In this document: positions 59,717 to 64,000 of the stretch, in pieces
How positions within the stretch are numbered: position 1 is the first letter of the stretch
Layout of the letters: each line of letters begins with the position of its first letter
Assembly: GCA_021777565.1 (NCBI GenBank)
Contig: JAJYDJ010000001.1
Location: forward strand, 124,001-188,000
Direction: 5' to 3'
DNA length: 64,000 bases
From: a bacterium
GTDB lineage: Bacteria > Patescibacteria > Microgenomatia > Levybacterales > UBA12049
Made by a program: the position numbers and the translations under genes
The notes under the pieces: model-generated
Database searches by the model: none
The model's input: the letters and a program-made list of their open reading frames with translations, nothing else
What the model was told of the DNA's origin: nothing

Positions 59717-60829
59717 ATGATCGTGAGTATTCTTGCGTTTTTTCTGGTGCTTTCTATTCTTGTCCTGATTCATGAAGCTGGACATTTTTTCACAGCAAAA
59801 AAATTTGGCATAAAGGTGGAAGAATTTGGTTTTGGTTTTCCTCCAAAGTTGTTTGGCAAAAAATATGGTGAGACAGAATACACTATCAACGCACTTCCAA
59901 TTGGTGGCTTTGTCAAACTCTATGGTGAGGATGAGGCTGGTGCCGGCAGAGTTGATCTGTCTGGTAAAAAACATGAAGTAAAAGGTGATATCAAGCGTGC
60001 ATTTTATGCGAGACCTGCCTGGCAGCGATTCTTGGTCGTTGTCGCAGGAGTTGTGATGAATTTTCTTCTGGCAGTCGTGATTTTGACGTATCTATACGCA
60101 GTCCCTGGAGTTCCAACACCTGGGGAGACCGTCATCGTGACCAATATCATGAAGGGTTCTCCTGCAGAGAAAGCACATGTGCAGGTAGGGGACATCATCT
60201 CAGGTGTGGATCAGCTGCCAGTGCATAGCACCAGTGAACTGGTTTCATATGTAAAAGCGCATGCAGGCCGCTCAGTTACCTTGCATGTCACGACACCAAA
60301 TGGTCAAAAAAGTGATATCAGTGTCACCCCACGAAGTGTGACACCTAAAAATCAAGGGGCACTGGGTGTTGAGATCGCAGTAAAGCTTGTCATGAAACGC
60401 TATCCATGGTATCAAGCACCTTTTGTCGGTGTGAAAGAGACACTTATCCAGTCATGGCAAATACTCGCAGGTATCGGACAAGTGATTGCTCAAGTTGTTA
60501 CGACGGGGAGTGTACCAGCAGGCGTTGCCGGACCAGTTGGCCTTGCACGTATAACGGGGGATGTCGTCAGGTCAGGTTTTGATGCGACACTAGCGCTGCT
60601 TGCCGCATTGTCACTTAATCTTGCGATTCTTAACATTTTGCCAATTCCGGCTCTGGATGGCGGAAGGTTCTTCTTCATTCTGATCGAGATGATTACCAGA
60701 AAAAAAGTAAATCAAAAGTTTGAAACATATGCCCATACGATTGGTATGGCGCTGCTTCTTGGGCTGATTATTCTCATTACGATTCATGACGTTTTGGGGA
60801 TTATTCATAACACTCCTGTTCTTCCATAG
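59717..60829 (+). CDS. rseP: RseP-like site-2 protease (M50)
   Basis: A 370-residue intramembrane metalloprotease. HEAGH near residue 20 in the first helix is the zinc motif, a PDZ domain sits at about 140-210 (NIMKGSPAEKAHVQVGDIIS), and NILPIPALDGGRFFF near 315 supplies the third ligand Asp. It cleaves membrane-anchored regulators or signal-peptide remnants. ATGs exist at 59705, 59708 and 59717; the last is chosen because TATGAT (59704-59709) lies seven bases before it. It follows frr as in many bacteria. Confidence 0.9.
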   Translation: MIVSILAFFLVLSILVLIHEAGHFFTAKKFGIKVEEFGFGFPPKLFGKKYGETEYTINALPIGGFVKLYGEDEAGAGRVDLSGKKHEVKGDIKRAFYARPAWQRFLVVVAGVVMNFLLAVVILTYLYAVPGVPTPGETVIVTNIMKGSPAEKAHVQVGDIISGVDQLPVHSTSELVSYVKAHAGRSVTLHVTTPNGQKSDISVTPRSVTPKNQGALGVEIAVKLVMKRYPWYQAPFVGVKETLIQSWQILAGIGQVIAQVVTTGSVPAGVAGPVGLARITGDVVRSGFDATLALLAALSLNLAILNILPIPALDGGRFFFILIEMITRKKVNQKFETYAHTIGMALLLGLIILITIHDVLGIIHNTPVLP

Positions 60830-60870
60830 CTTTACATCTCCTGTCTTGCGTCATACAATGAAACAAGAAT

Positions 60871-62583
60871 ATGAAAAAACTTGCCATATCGATCTGGCAA
60901 CACAAATGGACGCTTCTTTTTTATGCTGTCATGGCAGCAGTTTTCCTCATCAATACGCTCCACACCAGTTATCCTGACGAGTTTGATAATATTTCCGGTG
61001 GATGGTTTATCTTGCATGGCAAGCTTATTTACACGGGATGGTTTACTCACCATGGGCCATTCCCATACTATCTGGCAGCACTGCTTGAAATTTTTAGCGG
61101 GGACTCTTTTGTACGATTCCGACTCATGTATGCAGTCGCGATGCTGGCATACTTTATTGGGATATCATATCTTTTGAAAGGAAGAGTCAGCGAGCTCTCC
61201 CAGAAACTTTTTCTTGTCTTTACGGCTGTTTTTGGTATTGCAGCGACGTACTATTGGGCACACATGCTCCTTGCCGACAATGTCGCGGCATTGACTTTTG
61301 TCCCGGTATTTATTGTTATCATTGATAAACTTTTCACCAAAAAGCCCTTTACTCTTAACGATATCTTGTTTCTCTCAATTCTGATGGCATGTGGATTTTA
61401 TGCCTCTCTTGCCTATATTTATGTGCTTGCATTTTTTGCCGTCGTTATATTGGGGAACTACTATTGGACTGAAAAGAAGAAACTACATGGAGTGCTCGCA
61501 TGGCTTAAACCGCTGGTTATGTTTGCCATTCCACATCTCGTATTTGGGCTCTATTTAGTGCTGACGGGGAGCGTGTCAGCATATTATCATGACGCCTGGG
61601 TCTTCAATGAAAAATACTATATTTTTAATTACCCACGTCCTGAAGGGGCAGGAATAAATCCAGTCCGCTACAGCATCATGATCGTTCATAACTTTATGAT
61701 TAGTTTCCAGACCGTGCTTATTGGTGTGAAGTACTTTGACTTTGGATCACCTATGAATATTACGCTTGCTCTTGGAGACGCGGCCGTCTTTATCTATCTT
61801 TTGATGAAAAGAAAATTCTTTCTCGCTGGCTTTGTCTTGCTTACCTTGGCGCTCACAACCCCACGCAGTGACTTGTCCAAGTCTCAAGAAACAGATTATC
61901 AGGCAGCGATGTATATTCTTTTTTCATATTGGAATATTTTGTGGGTACTTCGTCAAAGCGCTCAGTCTCTGAAAGAAGAGGCAAGTGCCGCTCTCAAAGT
62001 GGTCAGTGGATTTTTGCTCCTATTGGTTGGCGTATATAGTATCTTTGCAGGGTTATATTTGTTCAATGGATTTTTCACCAAAGCATATCTGAAATATATG
62101 GGGACTTCGCCCCTTATTTATGACAGGCCTTCCGCTGCACCAGTCATCAACACAGTGATTGGGCCAAATGACTATATGTGGATCGGTCCATTTGCTTTTG
62201 AAGACCTCTTTTATGCTCATGGGAAGTTCCCATCTATGTATCAAATTCTGATCCCGGGTATGGCGCATGATCCACAGATTCGTGCTCGGGTCCTGGCTGA
62301 TTTTGAAAAAAATCCACCGAAAGTCATGATTTTTGATAGGCACTTTGTGGTCCTTGGTAACGACGTTGGTCAGTATGGATCATTCTTGATAGACTTCTTT
62401 GATAAAAATTATGTAACGCCCCTTGCGTACCATGATGGCAACACCGTCTATCGATCTGTTGCTCCTATTGAGGTAGGTAAACTTGATCTTGAGACACAGC
62501 TATATGTTCGAAATGATGTTGTGCAGGAGGTACTCCCAAAACTTGTTGATGCAGGGTATCTTAAGAGAGTAACCGTAAAGTAA
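60871..62583 (+). CDS. GT-C-type membrane glycosyltransferase-like protein
   Basis: A 570-residue polytopic protein with about eleven helices. After helix 1 comes SYPDEFDNISGGWFILHGKLIY, where the Asp-Glu pair near residue 35 matches the catalytic position of GT39-type enzymes; FTHHGPFPYYLAALLE follows. The C-terminal 150 residues are extracytoplasmic. Substrate is unknown. It differs clearly from the two GT39 paralogues in the first 21 kb. A TACAAT box lies about 11 bases before the ATG. The next gene follows by four bases. Confidence 0.75.
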   Translation: MKKLAISIWQHKWTLLFYAVMAAVFLINTLHTSYPDEFDNISGGWFILHGKLIYTGWFTHHGPFPYYLAALLEIFSGDSFVRFRLMYAVAMLAYFIGISYLLKGRVSELSQKLFLVFTAVFGIAATYYWAHMLLADNVAALTFVPVFIVIIDKLFTKKPFTLNDILFLSILMACGFYASLAYIYVLAFFAVVILGNYYWTEKKKLHGVLAWLKPLVMFAIPHLVFGLYLVLTGSVSAYYHDAWVFNEKYYIFNYPRPEGAGINPVRYSIMIVHNFMISFQTVLIGVKYFDFGSPMNITLALGDAAVFIYLLMKRKFFLAGFVLLTLALTTPRSDLSKSQETDYQAAMYILFSYWNILWVLRQSAQSLKEEASAALKVVSGFLLLLVGVYSIFAGLYLFNGFFTKAYLKYMGTSPLIYDRPSAAPVINTVIGPNDYMWIGPFAFEDLFYAHGKFPSMYQILIPGMAHDPQIRARVLADFEKNPPKVMIFDRHFVVLGNDVGQYGSFLIDFFDKNYVTPLAYHDGNTVYRSVAPIEVGKLDLETQLYVRNDVVQEVLPKLVDAGYLKRVTVK

Positions 62584-62587
62584 TACC

Positions 62588-63268
62588 ATGAAAGTTCAGT
62601 ATATACAGTCGACAGATATTGCGACCATTTCAAACACCATTACGTCTTCACTTGATCCCCAGACAGCGCTGTTTCTCTCAGGTGGCAGTACGCCAAAATC
62701 TCTCTATAGTTATTGGGCAGCCAATGGATTTTTACTGCCAGGGGCAGTGGCACTGGTTGATGAAAGATACGGGACAAAATGGCACGAAAAAAGTAATGAG
62801 TTGATGATCAGAGATACCGGCCTGGTGAAGTATTTAGAAGAGCACAATGTTGGGTGGTATCCTATCTTGCAGGATGAAAATTTATCTCTTCTCGAGACAG
62901 CAGCGCACTATCATGAGACGGTAGAGAGTTTATTTAGCTTGTATCAAAAGAAAATTGCGATTATGGGTATTGGGACTGATGCCCATACGGCAGGTATTGC
63001 GCCGCTTCTTGGAAAATTGCAGAATTTTGTCGCGTCCTATGACCGTCGTGATTTATATGACAAAGGATTTGGCCCACGTGTCACACTGACGTTTGACGCA
63101 CTGAAACATATGGATCATTTCTTTATTCTTGCCTTCGGAACAGAGAAAGCACGTCCACTTGCCCAAATGATGACCGAGGGGTCGCTGGATGAAATTCCTG
63201 CGCGATTTTTCACACTTCCTGAGATTACAGAACACGTGACTCTTCTCACAGATCAAGTAATTGAGTAA
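62588..63268 (+). CDS. pgl: 6-phosphogluconolactonase
   Basis: A 226-residue member of the 6-phosphogluconolactonase/glucosamine-6-phosphate isomerase fold: LFLSGGSTPKSLY near residue 29, ALVDERYGTKWHEKSN, and IMGIGTDAHTAGIAP near residue 125 (usual GxGxDGHTASLFP). It hydrolyses the lactone made by glucose-6-phosphate dehydrogenase, whose gene follows 23 bases later, so the SOL/DevB role is preferred over an amino-sugar isomerase. Confidence 0.85.
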   Translation: MKVQYIQSTDIATISNTITSSLDPQTALFLSGGSTPKSLYSYWAANGFLLPGAVALVDERYGTKWHEKSNELMIRDTGLVKYLEEHNVGWYPILQDENLSLLETAAHYHETVESLFSLYQKKIAIMGIGTDAHTAGIAPLLGKLQNFVASYDRRDLYDKGFGPRVTLTFDALKHMDHFFILAFGTEKARPLAQMMTEGSLDEIPARFFTLPEITEHVTLLTDQVIE

Positions 63269-63291
63269 GTGATTCGTGATACAATGCTCCT

Positions 63292-64000
63292 ATGCAACAG
63301 GTAACACTCGTTATTTTTGGCGGGACAGGTGATCTAGCACAACATAAATTATTTCCAGCACTGCATACGTTATTTCTGCAAGGTAAACTCCCAGAGGATT
63401 TTTTGATCTTTGGCTTCTCACGACGCGCCATGACCGATCAAGAGTATCAGGAATTAATAAAAGAGAGTATCCCGAGTGCCAGTGAAGCATTTCTCTCGCA
63501 CGTTGCCTATCAGCAAGGTGAATTTAATACCCCCGATGGGTATGAGCTGCTTCATCAAACAATGACCAAGCTGCCTGGTACTCACATTTTCTATTTAGCC
63601 ACGCCACCTGAACACTACGAATCCATCCTTACAGCCTTATGTGATCATGGTGTTTGTAACGGCGAGTCTCGTATCGCAATCGAGAAGCCTTTTGGGAAAG
63701 ACTTAGAGAGTGCACAGGCGCTAGATAATCGTCTCGCAGAGATGTTTCATGAACAGCAGATTTTTCGTGTGGATCACTATCTTGGGAAAGAGGTATTACA
63801 AAATATTCTTTATTTTCGTTTTGCCAATACTATCTTTGAACCGATCTGGACTTCAGAATATATTGATAACGTTCAGCTCACTTTTTTTGAAGATAAGACA
63901 ATTCATGGGCGAGGAAAATTTTTCGATGGGGTAGGAATGCTTCGGGATGTCGGGCAAAATCATCTCATGCAAATGCTTGCCGCAGTAGTGATGGAGCAAC
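63292..64000 (+). CDS. zwf: Glucose-6-phosphate 1-dehydrogenase, 5' part
   Basis: The first 236 codons are visible; the gene continues past the right edge. VIFGGTGDLAQHKLFPAL is the NADP-binding fingerprint (usually GASGDLAxRKL), IAIEKPFGKDLESA and FRVDHYLGKEVLQNI hold the substrate-binding and catalytic residues. It starts the oxidative pentose phosphate pathway. TACAAT (63280-63285) exactly six bases before the ATG gives a leaderless start separate from pgl. Confidence 0.92.
   Translation, partial: MQQVTLVIFGGTGDLAQHKLFPALHTLFLQGKLPEDFLIFGFSRRAMTDQEYQELIKESIPSASEAFLSHVAYQQGEFNTPDGYELLHQTMTKLPGTHIFYLATPPEHYESILTALCDHGVCNGESRIAIEKPFGKDLESAQALDNRLAEMFHEQQIFRVDHYLGKEVLQNILYFRFANTIFEPIWTSEYIDNVQLTFFEDKTIHGRGKFFDGVGMLRDVGQNHLMQMLAAVVMEQ

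Overview
The window is chromosomal DNA from a bacterium with a small, tightly packed genome and many short proteins. It most likely belongs to the Candidate Phyla Radiation (Patescibacteria), probably Microgenomates (OP11). Supporting signs are a divergent 16S rRNA gene that stands alone with no 23S beside it and has several changes in universal primer sites; a short release factor 1; a very short EF-Ts; a duplicated ThyX-like protein; and many surface proteins of the type 'short N-terminus, one membrane helix, extracellular domain'. TAA, TAG and TGA are all used as stops, so the UGA-recoded CPR lineages are excluded. The phylum call is inference; coding and RNA calls are read from the sequence.

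Layout. 1-11.5 kb: a surface-protein fragment, a SpoU methyltransferase, two GT4 glycosyltransferases, an ATPase-winged-helix regulator, a GT39-type membrane transferase and a 1281-residue protein with three GH130 modules. 11.6-23.6 kb: MFS transporter, YbaK-like deacylase, anchored extracellular proteins, a YHYH protein, a P-type H+-ATPase, a second GT39 protein and a dTMP kinase. 24-34.7 kb: ychF, a second ATPase-winged-helix regulator divergent from a dcd-dut-thyX-like nucleotide operon, rpsF-ssb-rpsR, two PDZ proteases, prfA and rpmE. 34.8-43.8 kb: EamA transporter, hisS behind a classic histidine attenuator, an AI-2E family protein, dnaB, and a cluster of secreted hydrolases. 43.8-45.9 kb: a lone 16S rRNA gene with promoter, boxA and processing stem. 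45.9-53.7 kb: membrane sensor, NhaD antiporter, two GT2 enzymes, tRNA-Cys and tRNA-Ile, a beta-carbonic-anhydrase-like protein, a cohesin-like protein and a homologue of the DNA base hypermodification (5-hmdU kinase helical domain) family. 53.7-64 kb: glyA, tRNA-His, a SAM riboswitch with metK, a YibE/F protein, rpsB-tsf-frr-rseP, a GT-C protein, and pgl with zwf running off the end.

Genome-wide logic. At about 25 transcription-unit starts a -10 hexamer (TATAAT, TATACT and similar) lies exactly 6 nt before the start codon. The message would then begin at or next to the AUG, so leaderless translation is predicted to be the default for first genes. Shine-Dalgarno sites appear mainly on internal genes and on a few with real leaders, and the 16S 3' end does carry CCTCC. 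The strongest regulatory find is upstream of hisS: promoter, leaderless 13-residue peptide with three His codons, antiterminator and terminator. The strongest enzyme finds are the tandem ThyX-like protein whose signature is split between its halves, the triple GH130 chain, and the hypermodification-family protein.
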